A DNA stretch of 64,000 nt from Carboxylicivirga sp. (GCA_025210475.1 JAOARW010000099.1:42867-106866), one strand, 5' to 3'. Numbered from the stretch's first letter, positions 19,489 to 29,059 are shown. The notes: a model not told the origin generated them from the sequence alone. Numbers and translations are program-made.

Positions 19489-22263
19489 ATGAAGAAGATA
19501 CTTATACTATTATTTTCAATTATATTTTCCCAGCTCGGAATTTCTCAAAGGTTTATTCCATTAGACAAACATACAAAGGTTGGAAAATTGAAAAACGGAT
19601 TTACCTATTATCTACGCAAAAGTGATCATCCAGCCGGAAGGGCAACCATCTATTTAGCTCAAAGAGTTGGGTCTGATTATGAAACGGAAAGTGAGTCGGG
19701 TTATGCCCACTTTCTCGAACATATGGCATTCAATGGAACTAAGCACTTTCCCGGACGAAAAGGAGTAGTGAAAGCCGTTGCTGACCATGGTTTAATATTC
19801 GGTAAAAACATTAATGCGATTACTAATACACAGGCAACGAAATATTGGTTTAATAATTTAAACGCACAGGATGATGAACTAATCGACAAATGTTTAACCA
19901 TTGTGTATGATTGGTGTAATGGTATCGAAATTAATGATGAGCAAATTGATATTGAGAGGAACATCATTATTAAAGAAAGAAATAAAGTTTATAGAGAGCC
20001 GAGTCTTAATCAATTAGCTGCTGAAAAAGCACTGTTAAATGGACTCACATTTGCAGATAAACAACCAATTGGACAGCTTGAGTCAATTGAAAATGTGAAT
20101 GCCGAAAAACTAATCAAGTTCTACAATAAATGGTACCGAACTGATAAACAAGCTTTGATTATAGTAGGTGATATTGATGTTGATAAAATTGAGGATATTG
20201 TCAAAACGAAGTTCGAAAGTTTGCCATCATACGAGGAGGTTACACCAGAATATCAATTGAACATCCCCAATAACGAAACGGTTAATTGTGTGAACTTTGC
20301 TGAAGAGCAAGCAGGTGCATTTTACATTTCATATAATAAACGCTTTCAATTTACTTATGCCAACAGTAAAGAGTATTTTAGAACTTCAGTATTAAGAGAT
20401 ATTACAAGTGCCTTATTAAATGCCAGGATTAAAGCCATTAAATCTCAACATACAGATTTGCTTGGTTCATCAATTGGGTTTTCAAAGAACAGCTTAAAAC
20501 AACAGTATTATCATTTTGAAATTGGAGTAAGCAGCAACAGCAATCAAAAGTTGTTTGATACATGGGATAGGGCAGTTCAGATATGGGAAGACATTAGAAG
20601 AAATGGCTTTACTGAGAAAGAAATTAAGGTAATCATTGATAATTCAATACTTAATGCTGAAAAAATAATAGCATCAGATGAGCAAAATACGGATCAAATG
20701 GCTGCAAGTATTGCCGAAAGCTTTATTCAACAGCAGGATTACCTTGATAATGTTCAGTATTGTAAGCGCCTGATTAAACTATTACAACAGATAAGCCCTG
20801 AAGATATTAAACAGGTTATTGAACAATACGAAGCATTTGGTAATGCAAGTATGATCGTAAGCGGTCAAAAAGGAAATGATTTTATGGAGGCTAAAACTCT
20901 ATTGGCAAAAAAGGATTCTTTACAGAGTCTAAATACTATCTGGAAGTTTGAGCGAGAGAAAGTTGATTTTTCAAAAGTATTGAACGAGTCGATGGAGCCC
21001 GGGGCAGTTGTTGAAAAAAATAACCATGAACTTGTCAAAGCTAAAGTATACACCTTATCAAATGGAATAAAGGTAATCTATCATAAGCATTCCAGGTATG
21101 GAGGTAAAATACATGTAAATGCTATTGCGCCTGCTCTTTATGAGCAATATTCCTATGACCGCTTTGCTGTGAATGCAACCGCTAATTATGCCGACTATGG
21201 TACTTATACGAAAAGACAAATTCAGAATGCACTATACGGTGAAATAGAAGATTTGACTTTCAATTGTGGTATTTATTCGGATGAAATTACTGCTTCTTCT
21301 TCAATCGATAATCTGGAGCTAATGATGGGCCTGATAACAGCCCGTGGTGAAAAAATGAAAGTAGATGGAGATGCCAGAAAATCAATTACAGATGGGATTA
21401 ATATTTTAACAAGTAAGGAATTCACCCAAACAACCATGAAGACTCGCCAGAATATGATTGACCAATTTATGACGAGGTTTGATCCTCGTTTAAAGTCTGA
21501 ATCATATTCTATCAATGATAACTACAATGCAGATGAATTACTTTCTCTTTATCGTATGGGTTTTGCACCGGACCGTTTTACCTGGGTTTTTACCGGTAAT
21601 TTAAGCGAACGAAAGTTTTTAGAAGTGATGAATAAAACACTGGCCAATGCAAAACCAGGCAATTTCGAATATACGAAAGAGCAGGGCTTGCCTTTTGCAA
21701 TGCGTTCGGGCAAAAAAACAAAGCGGTACAAGATTCGGCTTAAGCAGGGTATTAACTCTGTTAATATCAAGTATTGGGATAACATCAAGCCAACTGATGA
21801 TACAGAGAATATATTTAAAATTGCACAGAACGCCTTATATCAAAAATTGCTCAACAAGCTAAGAGAAGAGATGCAAGGTGTGTATGCTTTCCGTAATACA
21901 AATAGACTAGCTGACGATAAATATTTTCTCGATATTGATTTTGATTGCCAGGTGGAGCATACAAATGAACTGATTGCAGCGGCCAGGAAGATCATTAGTC
22001 AAGCATCAATAAATGGGTTTACACAGGATGAATTTACAAAGGCTAAAATTGCGGTCATTGAAGAAGAGAAAGGGAAAGTTCGAAATGTTTTAGACCGTAT
22101 TCTTCAGTTTGAATTAACAGGTGAAGACATTTACAATATTGACAACACCATTAAAGCTTTTGAAAAGGTGAACTTCGATGTGTTTAATAGGTCTATCCAA
22201 GATATTTTAAAAGCTGATAACCGGTTTACATTCATATTCGATCACCTTAATTATAATTTTTAA
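19489..22263 (+). CDS. M16-family zinc metallopeptidase
   Basis: A 924-residue protein from ATG 19489. An upstream in-frame start at 19387 exists but would bury the signal peptide MKKILILLFSIIFSQLGIS. It carries the inverted zinc motif H74-F-L-E77-H78, with downstream acidic residues in the IERNIIIKERN helix, a first M16_C region and a second, catalytically inactive M16 pair (about 520-920). This is the pitrilysin/PqqL-like single-chain architecture. PqqL-type periplasmic M16 enzymes cleave imported peptides or proteins, so this gene supports a peptide-uptake role for the locus. A beta-propeller lipoprotein follows 22 bp downstream. Confidence 0.93.
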   Translation: MKKILILLFSIIFSQLGISQRFIPLDKHTKVGKLKNGFTYYLRKSDHPAGRATIYLAQRVGSDYETESESGYAHFLEHMAFNGTKHFPGRKGVVKAVADHGLIFGKNINAITNTQATKYWFNNLNAQDDELIDKCLTIVYDWCNGIEINDEQIDIERNIIIKERNKVYREPSLNQLAAEKALLNGLTFADKQPIGQLESIENVNAEKLIKFYNKWYRTDKQALIIVGDIDVDKIEDIVKTKFESLPSYEEVTPEYQLNIPNNETVNCVNFAEEQAGAFYISYNKRFQFTYANSKEYFRTSVLRDITSALLNARIKAIKSQHTDLLGSSIGFSKNSLKQQYYHFEIGVSSNSNQKLFDTWDRAVQIWEDIRRNGFTEKEIKVIIDNSILNAEKIIASDEQNTDQMAASIAESFIQQQDYLDNVQYCKRLIKLLQQISPEDIKQVIEQYEAFGNASMIVSGQKGNDFMEAKTLLAKKDSLQSLNTIWKFEREKVDFSKVLNESMEPGAVVEKNNHELVKAKVYTLSNGIKVIYHKHSRYGGKIHVNAIAPALYEQYSYDRFAVNATANYADYGTYTKRQIQNALYGEIEDLTFNCGIYSDEITASSSIDNLELMMGLITARGEKMKVDGDARKSITDGINILTSKEFTQTTMKTRQNMIDQFMTRFDPRLKSESYSINDNYNADELLSLYRMGFAPDRFTWVFTGNLSERKFLEVMNKTLANAKPGNFEYTKEQGLPFAMRSGKKTKRYKIRLKQGINSVNIKYWDNIKPTDDTENIFKIAQNALYQKLLNKLREEMQGVYAFRNTNRLADDKYFLDIDFDCQVEHTNELIAAARKIISQASINGFTQDEFTKAKIAVIEEEKGKVRNVLDRILQFELTGEDIYNIDNTIKAFEKVNFDVFNRSIQDILKADNRFTFIFDHLNYNF

Positions 22264-22285
22264 TCGACAATAATACAGTATAAGA

Positions 22286-23899
22286 ATGATAAAGAATATC
22301 TTATTATTTGGTCTATTATTACCTCTAATTTCATGTAGACAGGGAAGTGATAATAAAACAGCTCAGCAATCAGAAGGTAAGTTTGAATTGATCGGTAATA
22401 TTTCTGGCATTGAGAGCGGTTACTTATACATAGAAAATCGAAATGTGCAGCCGGAACTGTTTGATTCCATTGAAATTGAAGATGGCAAATTCAAGTATTT
22501 AAAAGAACTTCCTGTACAAATGCGGGTGAAGTTATCATTGGGCGATCAAAGCTTAACTGTTTATGCCGATAACTCACCAATGCTGATTAGCCTTGATAAG
22601 GATAATTTTAAAGAGGTTAATATAAAAGGAGGTAAACTCAGGTTAGAGTATTTGCGCTATCAAAAGGAGCAGGATAATTTCGTGGAGAAAGTTGAATCAG
22701 GGGAAATGGAGATGCCGATTTATCAGCCATTGAAACCAAAACAAATCAATGGTTATTCAATGGTAACAACTCAGGTTAATTCAAATGGTCGTGTATCGGT
22801 TCAGGAATTATATAAGGCTTTCAGGCGAAAGTTTATCAATGATAATCCAACATCCATATACATTCCGGAACTGTTGGAAGCCTACACCTACGAAGTAGAT
22901 AAAGAAGTACTTGAAGCATTTATTTTAGGTTTGGATAAAGAGATAATAGCCAATGCAAAAACACAGCATATTTTGACTGATATACAGGCTAAAAAAGTAT
23001 ACGAAAAGGCCGATGTAAGTCTTGAGAAATTTCTGAGCGGAGTTGATGAGGTCAAATATGCTTTGGACACTAAATATAATGGTCAGAAGTTTAATCACAT
23101 TGTTTACATGACTGCTTTTTCTAATGATAATATTTGTGCGCTATGCGAAAATGGAGAAGTTTTGATTATCAGTCCGGAAGGTCAACAAATACGATCCTTT
23201 ACACCAGCAGTTATTGGCAAAGCGACAAGTATTGGGGTGGATAGTAAAAATAATATTTACCTGATGACAACCGAGGTTGAGTTATTAAAGACCAAGATAA
23301 GAGGTAGGGTCATTGAAAAAAAGATACCAAAGGGAACATCCTGCAGTATTTACAATGAGAAAGGAGAGGCAATAAAATCGTTCTTAATTAAAGAGCTTAA
23401 ATCTGCTTCAGGAATTAGGATTCACCAAAATAAACTGATGGTATCTGACCAATCAACAAGGCAGTTGGCTATAATTGATATTGAAACTGAGAATGTTTTG
23501 TCAACCATTAAAAATTTAAGAGCTTGCTGTGGTATCCTTGACTTTGATATTGACGACAAAGACAGAATACTGGTTGCCAATCTGGGTGCTTTTAAGGTAG
23601 AAGCCTACGATTTAAACGGTGAGGTTCAAATGACTTTTGGGCAAAGAGGGATGGAATTAAATGACTTTATTGGCTGCTGCAACCCGGTAGCCGTTAGTTC
23701 CCTTTCGAATGGCGCTTTGGTGACTGTTGAAAAAACACCAACCCGTATTAAAGTATACAGCCAGAGTGGCGTTAAAAAAATTGAAGGTGTTAAAGAACTT
23801 GTTGATGGATGTTCATATATACCTTTAACAGTAGATTCTAAAGATAATTTGTACCTGGCTTCACCAGAGAAGGGAATATTCAAATGCATCATACTTTAA
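22286..23899 (+). CDS. 6-bladed beta-propeller lipoprotein
   Basis: A 537-residue protein with lipobox LISC (Cys17), a DUF4369-like N-terminal domain (about 30-110: GKFELIGNISGIESGYLYIENRN) and a C-terminal NHL/6-bladed propeller (about 265-535). Blades show repeated DSKNNIYLMTTE, DIDDKDRILVANLGAFKVEAYD and DSKDNLYLAS signatures. The combination of a DUF4369 domain and propeller is common among Bacteroidota surface lipoproteins. It is co-directional with the M16 peptidase. Its function is unknown; substrate binding or scaffolding is likely. Confidence 0.82.
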   Translation: MIKNILLFGLLLPLISCRQGSDNKTAQQSEGKFELIGNISGIESGYLYIENRNVQPELFDSIEIEDGKFKYLKELPVQMRVKLSLGDQSLTVYADNSPMLISLDKDNFKEVNIKGGKLRLEYLRYQKEQDNFVEKVESGEMEMPIYQPLKPKQINGYSMVTTQVNSNGRVSVQELYKAFRRKFINDNPTSIYIPELLEAYTYEVDKEVLEAFILGLDKEIIANAKTQHILTDIQAKKVYEKADVSLEKFLSGVDEVKYALDTKYNGQKFNHIVYMTAFSNDNICALCENGEVLIISPEGQQIRSFTPAVIGKATSIGVDSKNNIYLMTTEVELLKTKIRGRVIEKKIPKGTSCSIYNEKGEAIKSFLIKELKSASGIRIHQNKLMVSDQSTRQLAIIDIETENVLSTIKNLRACCGILDFDIDDKDRILVANLGAFKVEAYDLNGEVQMTFGQRGMELNDFIGCCNPVAVSSLSNGALVTVEKTPTRIKVYSQSGVKKIEGVKELVDGCSYIPLTVDSKDNLYLASPEKGIFKCIIL

Positions 23900-24000
23900 A
23901 GTATACTAAAAAGTTCAATTGCGGCAAAAGCTCACCTCATGACACATCGGAATTATACATATGTTCAATTATTGCTTTATAATTAAACAAATGTGACTTA

Positions 24001-24034
24001 CCTGACACTTTTAGAAGGTGTCAGGTGATTTTTC
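24001..24034 (+). terminator. Rho-independent terminator after the SusCD locus
   Basis: An 8-bp perfect stem CCTGACAC / GTGTCAGG (24001-24008, 24018-24025) is followed by TGATTTTTC. It lies 100 bp after the propeller gene and closes the plus-strand operon before the minus-strand fic remnant. Confidence 0.75.
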
Positions 24035-24356
24035 AATTAATCCACTCTAATCCTTTGAGAAGAGCAATAATGATAGTAAAACTGAAAGAATTGTATGAGT
24101 AACGTGGAGTTCTAATTTAGAGGAAGTGTAAGATGGAATTGTTCTGGGATCTGATCAATTTATCCGTAATGTCAAGTCATATTTAGTTTACATCAATGAC
24201 TGTGTAGACTGCAAATTATTCTGATGCTTGCTAAACTTGAGCTTCTTCTTCCCCCAATGTTCCTTGATGTCTTGAAGAATGCGCCGGCTTTATTATTCAC
24301 TTTGGTCGGTGGTGCGCTGTTCATCTTTGGGAAAGATGCATAGTCGTATTAATGAT
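24035..24356. other. Degenerate region beyond the fic remnant
   Basis: There is no complete ORF. On the minus strand a short open stretch reads RRILQDIKEHWGKKKLKFSK before a stop near 24195, which looks like the tail of a lost gene but matches no family I recognise. The region lies downstream of the decayed fic gene and has the look of gene debris. Confidence 0.35.
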
Positions 24357-25680
24357 CTAGTCATTGCTCATAAATATCTCGTGGTATCGGGTTTCTAACT
24401 CTTTTATTTCAGCCTCAGTGCGTGCCTTGAATTCTTTGGAACGTGCTCTTTGGGATAGCCGACCTTTGTTTTGTTTAAGGATGCGAACAAGAGTTGCTAT
24501 CAACTAATGCGGCACCTTTAGGTTATTGTCAACATAGTGCTTAAACTCATCATAGTGTGTCAGATAGTTGACTTCTTCCGGAATGATATAGTTGAAGGTA
24601 ACCAGAACACAGTCGTATAAAAAACTCAACCTGTCCTGTGGCATCAAAGTAGCGATAATAATCAATGGTTTGGTTAGTTACTTTCATATTGTTGTCTTCA
24701 ATGGTTTCCCATTCAATGAAGTCAAGAACAGGATGTGAATACGCCTCCAGCACCTTTAGATAATCATCGATGTAATTAAGGATGGATGCGGATACCGGGA
24801 AGATAAAGCCTTGCTGTGAGAACCTCATCTTGGCTAAAATATGATGAATCAGGTAGCGATGAAGGCGTCCATTACCATCTGCAAAAGGGTGAATGAAGGC
24901 AAAGCCAAAAGCAATACATGTGGTTGCCAGCACTGCATCAAAGTCAGATGCTTCGAGTTGCTTAAATGTGGCGATAAGTCCATCTATTAATTGCTCTAAA
25001 TCTTCATGTCTGGCAGAAATATGATCCGGCAATGGTTCTCCAGTTGAACGGTCATGTTCACTAACGAAGCCGCCTTGTTGACGTAAGCCCATTTGTGTAA
25101 AGCGCTTGCTTTCGATGACTAATTGTTGCAGGCGAATCAATTCCTTGAGAATAAGGTCTTTGGTACCCGCTTGTCCAATTGCTTTTCCCCAACGGAGAGC
25201 ACGATTAGTACCGGGGTTTTCGCCCTCGATAGTAAAGGACGCTTTCGAGTCTTTTAAAAGCAGGAAAGATGATGCACGTTGCAGGACATCCTTATGAATG
25301 GATTGCAGGTAACTGTGTTGAGTGTTGGCCAAGTTTGCTTCGATATGTGCCTGCAGCTTTGGCGTTTTAAAAATGAGTGGGCAGAATTCAGGGGTGCCAG
25401 GTAGGTTATTGATGATACGATGGCGTGATGAACGCTGTCCCTCAATGGTAAACTGTAGCTTATCATCCAGCAGGGGAACAAAGCTCTTAACACCAAGGTT
25501 GGGGATATCCAGAGTGGTGCCAATGAGCCACTCGTATAGGAAGCATATTTTGCGGCTGTATTGGCCAGTGTGCTAAATTGCCAGCAAATTTATGACCTCG
25601 TTAACTCCATGTTCTGAAAATGGTGCCCTTCGCACAAAACAGGAGGTTTATGTTTTGGAGAGAAGACCCGCCAGTCATCT
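24357..25680 (-). pseudogene. Decayed Fic-family (FIDO domain) gene
   Basis: The core encodes an intact Fic motif, HPFADGNGRLHR, in the large Fic family whose N-terminal part carries a GxYxRKxxFLYEWL segment (here TGQYSRKICFLYEWL). Three lesions are visible. TAG at 25573-25575 interrupts the N-terminal part. A one-base insertion in an A6 tract at 24619-24624 shifts frame after FDATGQVEF, with the proper continuation (YDCVLVTFNYIIPEEVNYL) in the next frame. A second TAG at 24504-24506 falls before the intact tail LIATLVRILKQNKGRLSQRA, which ends at 24357. A further shift near 25630 is likely. Such Fic proteins AMPylate targets and often sit in restriction-modification or phage-defence neighbourhoods. 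This one should be inactive. Confidence 0.85.
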
Positions 25681-25884
25681 TACTTGTAGCGTCTTTTTTT
25701 AGTGCTGATTAGTGCGAATCTTGTGGCAATGGTGTAGGTAATTTTAAAGCATTGATTATGGCAGTATAAACCACTTATTGCCTTCTTTGGGAGCTGTACG
25801 ATCGTGAAAATGGTTATTATACGTGAAAAAGAGGTATTTATTTTGATGAAATAGGAAAATAGTTATGAAAATGTTCATGCAAGG
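25681..25884. other. Debris between fic remnant and integrase fragment
   Basis: There is no complete ORF. A short minus-strand stretch (APKEGNKWFILP) is open but unassigned. This is probably where a deletion removed the C-terminal three quarters of the integrase and joined it to the fic region. Confidence 0.35.
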
Positions 25885-26118
25885 TCAAAATGACGAAAGT
25901 TGGGTTTCACACTTTATTATTATTTCTAATAGAAGATCTTTGTTGTATTGCTTTTCCATTAAGTTTTTAGGCTTCTGGTAGATGTATATGCCTAATGTTT
26001 CCCTTCTACTCATTTTCATGGTTTCAGGATTTCTGAATGGAGGGTAGAAATCAAGATAAAGCGAATATCTTCCCTTTGAAATGGGCTTCTTTCTGACGGT
26101 TACTTTTGTGCAGGTCAT
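25885..26118 (-). pseudogene. Truncated tyrosine recombinase (N-terminal arm-binding domain only)
   Basis: The 77-codon ORF matches the first 60 or so residues of Bacteroidota phage/ICE-type integrases, the arm-type DNA-binding domain: VTVRKKPISKGRYSLYLDFYPP, RRETLGIYIYQKPKN, KQYNKDLL. After LL the expected KAEAIR continuation is replaced by unrelated residues and a stop. The core-binding and catalytic domains (R-H-R-Y) are absent. It starts 4 bp after the multi-HTH gene and lies about 1.1 kb from the mnmE-end repeat, where an island integrase would be expected. Confidence 0.75.
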
Positions 26119-26122
26119 AAGA

Positions 26123-27025
26123 TTAAGGTTTTAGTAAATTATCAAGTTCATTCCTTGATATAAGAATATACCGACCTTTTCGGATTTTATTGATATCGTT
26201 CTTTTTAATTAAGCTGTATAAACTGTCTCTTGAAAGTCCATAAGCTTTTATTGCTTCATCGGTTGTGTAGAATTCAGGTGCTTCTTTCTGGATGATACCT
26301 TTAGCTGTCAATACATGTTTGCGTGAATAGTATGTTGTTCGACCATCTCTTTTTTTGGGTACACCTACTCTTGAAATAAAGGAATGAAAGGCAGAAGTAG
26401 TCATTTTGAGCTCATCACACAGCTGCTGTGTATTAGCCCAGTCAGAAATTTCAGACTGATCTTCATTTCTTTTTCGAAGTAGTCTGTCAATATGGGACTT
26501 ACTAAATAAAACTTGACCATTATTATTGAGTTTGGGAACATTCTTTTCTTTAGCAATTTTATATAGCCATGTATTGCTTATTCGATATTTATCTTTTATT
26601 TCCTGAAGGCTGTAATATTCAGTTTGACGATCAGATGCTTTAGTTGGGTTTATTTTGTTTGATTTGGCTTTTTCGAACATGTCATCAATATCACTTTTTT
26701 TGATGATTGTGATTCTAGGTGATAGTTTTGATGCTTTTAGTTGATTACTATAGATCAGGTTGTAAATGGTCTGTTTGCTCAAACCAAGAAGGATTGCTAC
26801 TTCCTGAACCTTTAAGAAGGCTTTGTTATTTAGTTTGGCTATATACTCATCAGAATACTTGCCAGCTTCTCTGGTCGATATTCTTTCTGCCTTATCTTTT
26901 CGCTGACGATCTTTGTACGCTTTAGAATTACATTTATGAGAACAGTACTTTGTTGTTGTAGTTCTTGCGATAAACTTGTTATTACACCACTCACAGATCT
27001 TCTCAATTTTAAGGTTGCTACTCAT
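26123..27025 (-). CDS. Multi-HTH (excisionase/MerR-like) DNA-binding protein with zinc finger
   Basis: A 300-residue protein; the ATG at 27025 (MSSNLKIEKICEWC) is preferred to the in-frame start at 27166, whose extra 47 residues look non-coding. It has an N-terminal Cys4-type finger (CEWC...CSHKC, about 10-35). Four winged-helix/HTH_17 modules follow: FLKVQEVAILLGLSKQTIYNLI, YYSLQEIKDKYRISNTWLYKI, NTQQLCDELKMTTSAFHSFI and FYTTDEAIKAYGLSRDSLYSLI. Each of the first, second and fourth ends in a basic wing. Such proteins accompany tyrosine recombinases in Bacteroidota and may act as directionality or regulatory factors. The gene sits between mnmE and the integrase fragment, inside the island. Confidence 0.8.
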   Translation of the reverse strand: MSSNLKIEKICEWCNNKFIARTTTTKYCSHKCNSKAYKDRQRKDKAERISTREAGKYSDEYIAKLNNKAFLKVQEVAILLGLSKQTIYNLIYSNQLKASKLSPRITIIKKSDIDDMFEKAKSNKINPTKASDRQTEYYSLQEIKDKYRISNTWLYKIAKEKNVPKLNNNGQVLFSKSHIDRLLRKRNEDQSEISDWANTQQLCDELKMTTSAFHSFISRVGVPKKRDGRTTYYSRKHVLTAKGIIQKEAPEFYTTDEAIKAYGLSRDSLYSLIKKNDINKIRKGRYILISRNELDNLLKP

Positions 27026-27259
27026 AATTTGCCGCGAAATAGTTATTAATACGTTCTCGATCGTCCAAGTAAGTCTAAATAATAAATTAACTTGCAATGT
27101 GACTAATGGCAAATTACAAAAAAAGTAATTAGAAATACAAATAGTAGACAAAAGGCTGACCTCCATTTGGATTTAATATTTAATTGATGCAAATAGCTTG
27201 TTTGGTAAGTGTTTTGTATATTGGTATTTAGTAAAATCTAATGATTTTAGTTGGCTATA

Positions 27260-27280
27260 ATTACTTACCGATACAGAAAT
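27260..27280. repeat. Right attachment-like repeat at the mnmE 3' end
   Basis: These 21 bp overlap the final codons of mnmE (Phe-Cys-Ile-Gly-Lys-stop on the minus strand) and match 4548-4568 with one mismatch. The 3' end of mnmE/trmE (thdF) is the known integration target of SGI1-type islands. The repeat keeps the mnmE reading frame and stop intact, as such sites do. Confidence 0.8.
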
Positions 27281-28673
27281 TCTTAAAAATATTCCCCAAT
27301 ACCTCATCGGTGTTAATTTGTCCGGTTATTTCACCTAAGAAATGCAATACTTCACGGATGTCTTGTGCCAGGAAGTCGCCGCTGATGCCGGATTGAAGGC
27401 CGTCGACCACCCTTTGTATGGCTTCGTAGGATTTCTGCAGTGCTTCGTAGTGGCGAACGTTGGTAACTATCACTTCGTCATTATCGATGGCAGAAAGGTT
27501 GACTGTTTTTAATAATGCATCGGTTAAGGCATCAATGTTTAGTTGTTTTTTAGCCGAAATGGGAACGATGGCATCGGTACCGGATAATTCTTTGAAGCTG
27601 TCTTTTGAGAAGCGATCAGTGGTAGCTGAATCATCGGCCAGATCCGTTTTATTAATCACTACAATCAATTGCTGATGCTCGTCCAGACGTTTTTTGACGT
27701 CGCTGATGGCATCGTGGATTTTTTCATCCGGATCATTCACATCCAGCATTAGCAGAACGATGGTAGCCTTGCTGATTTTATCATAAGTACGTTCAATTCC
27801 CAGATTTTCAATTTCATCTTTCGTAGCTCGAATACCAGCAGTATCAATAAAACGAAAGCCAATACCCTCAATATTTATGGTGTCCTCGATCACATCGCGG
27901 GTGGTGCCGTGGATATCCGAAACGATGGCACGTTCTTCCTGCAGTAAGGTATTTAGTAATGTGGATTTGCCAGCATTGGTATGACCCACAATAGCCACAG
28001 GAATACCATTCTTTATAGCATTACCTAGCGAGAATGAATTGACCAGTTTTTTAAGTAGGGTAGCAATTTCATCCACCAGCTTCGTTAGTTCTGTGCGGTT
28101 GGCAAATTCCACATCTTCTTCACTAAAATCCAGCTCCAGCTCAATGAGTGAAATAAAGTTTAGCAGTTGCATGCGCAGGTTAACCAATTCATTGGAGAAA
28201 CCACCACGCATTTGTTGCAGAGCTACCCGTCGGGCTGCTTCGCTGCGTGAAGCAATTAGGTCGGCTACTGCTTCAGCCTGTGATAAATCCATTTTACCAT
28301 TTAAGAAAGCACGTTGAGTAAATTCTCCCGCAGTGGCCAGTCGTGCACCATTCTTCGTAAGGAGCTGTAAAACCTGCTGTTGAATGTATGGGGCACCATG
28401 ACAGGCAATCTCCACAATTTCTTCACCGGTAAACGAATGCGGCGCCTTAAAAATGCTTATCAATACTTCATCAATGTCCTTATCGCCATTGTAAATGCTT
28501 CCAAAGTGGATGGTATTTGCCTTTTGTGAAGCTAGTGATTTATTGGCTTTCGCCGGTCTGAAAATCTTTTCACAAATTGCAATGGATTGATCACCCGAAA
28601 GACGGATGACTGCGATGGCACCCATTCCCTGGGCTGTTGATATGGCACAAATTGTATCTTTTTCGCTAAGCAT
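27261..28673 (-). CDS. mnmE: tRNA uridine-5-carboxymethylaminomethyl modification GTPase MnmE
   Basis: A 470-residue protein with the complete MnmE layout: an N-terminal tetrahydrofolate-binding domain (1-120), a helical domain, an embedded G domain with G1 GHTNAGKST at 230-238, DTAGIR (G3) and NKTD (G4), and the C-terminal FCIGK with the catalytic Cys. With MnmG it makes cmnm5U34 in tRNAs. It is full length, although its 3' end is the apparent attachment site of the island to its left. The start MLSEKDTICAISTAQG is the family-typical start. Confidence 0.98.
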   Translation of the reverse strand: MLSEKDTICAISTAQGMGAIAVIRLSGDQSIAICEKIFRPAKANKSLASQKANTIHFGSIYNGDKDIDEVLISIFKAPHSFTGEEIVEIACHGAPYIQQQVLQLLTKNGARLATAGEFTQRAFLNGKMDLSQAEAVADLIASRSEAARRVALQQMRGGFSNELVNLRMQLLNFISLIELELDFSEEDVEFANRTELTKLVDEIATLLKKLVNSFSLGNAIKNGIPVAIVGHTNAGKSTLLNTLLQEERAIVSDIHGTTRDVIEDTINIEGIGFRFIDTAGIRATKDEIENLGIERTYDKISKATIVLLMLDVNDPDEKIHDAISDVKKRLDEHQQLIVVINKTDLADDSATTDRFSKDSFKELSGTDAIVPISAKKQLNIDALTDALLKTVNLSAIDNDEVIVTNVRHYEALQKSYEAIQRVVDGLQSGISGDFLAQDIREVLHFLGEITGQINTDEVLGNIFKNFCIGK

Positions 28674-28833
28674 TATTCAAGTAATTTTTGACAGTTGCGG
28701 CCATTGAACAAATCAATCACGGCTCCCAAATATTTTGCAAATATAGCTAATTACACCTTATTCTAAATAAGCTAAAATTTGTGTGTAGGTATTTGGCTTA
28801 AATCAAAAAATATTACTTTTGATCCCGATTTTT

Positions 28834-29009
28834 AATGGTGTGTTAGTGTTAAACGATTCAAATGCTGACATTAAGAGGGAATCCGGTGTAAGTCCGGAAC
28901 TGTACCCGCAGCTGTAAGCTCTGTAACTCCATTGCATTAAGTCACTATTGGTAAAGACTGATGGGAAGACGCAAAGAGGAGGGAGTAAGTCAGAAAACCT
29001 GCCATCAAA
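28834..29009 (+). ncRNA. Cobalamin riboswitch
   Basis: The conserved blocks are in order: AGAGGGAATCCGGTG (28874-28888), AAGTCCGGAACTGTACCCGC, a variable arm, GGGAAGACGCAAAGAGG, and the B12 box GTCAGAAAACCTGCC ending at about 29003. Flanking ATGG and CCAT can close P1. It precedes the whole cobalamin operon and should repress it when adenosyl- or methylcobalamin is abundant. A CATCAAA (29003-29009) / TTTGATG (29049-29055) pairing downstream may form part of the expression platform. Confidence 0.95.
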
Positions 29010-29059
29010 TTTCAACATAATATTAATCAAGGCTTTCGGGTTTAAAAGTTTGATGTACA

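Noticed and set aside
24001..24034. Part of an attachment site or IS end
   Set aside because: The 8-bp stem followed by a T run after an operon is adequately explained as a terminator.
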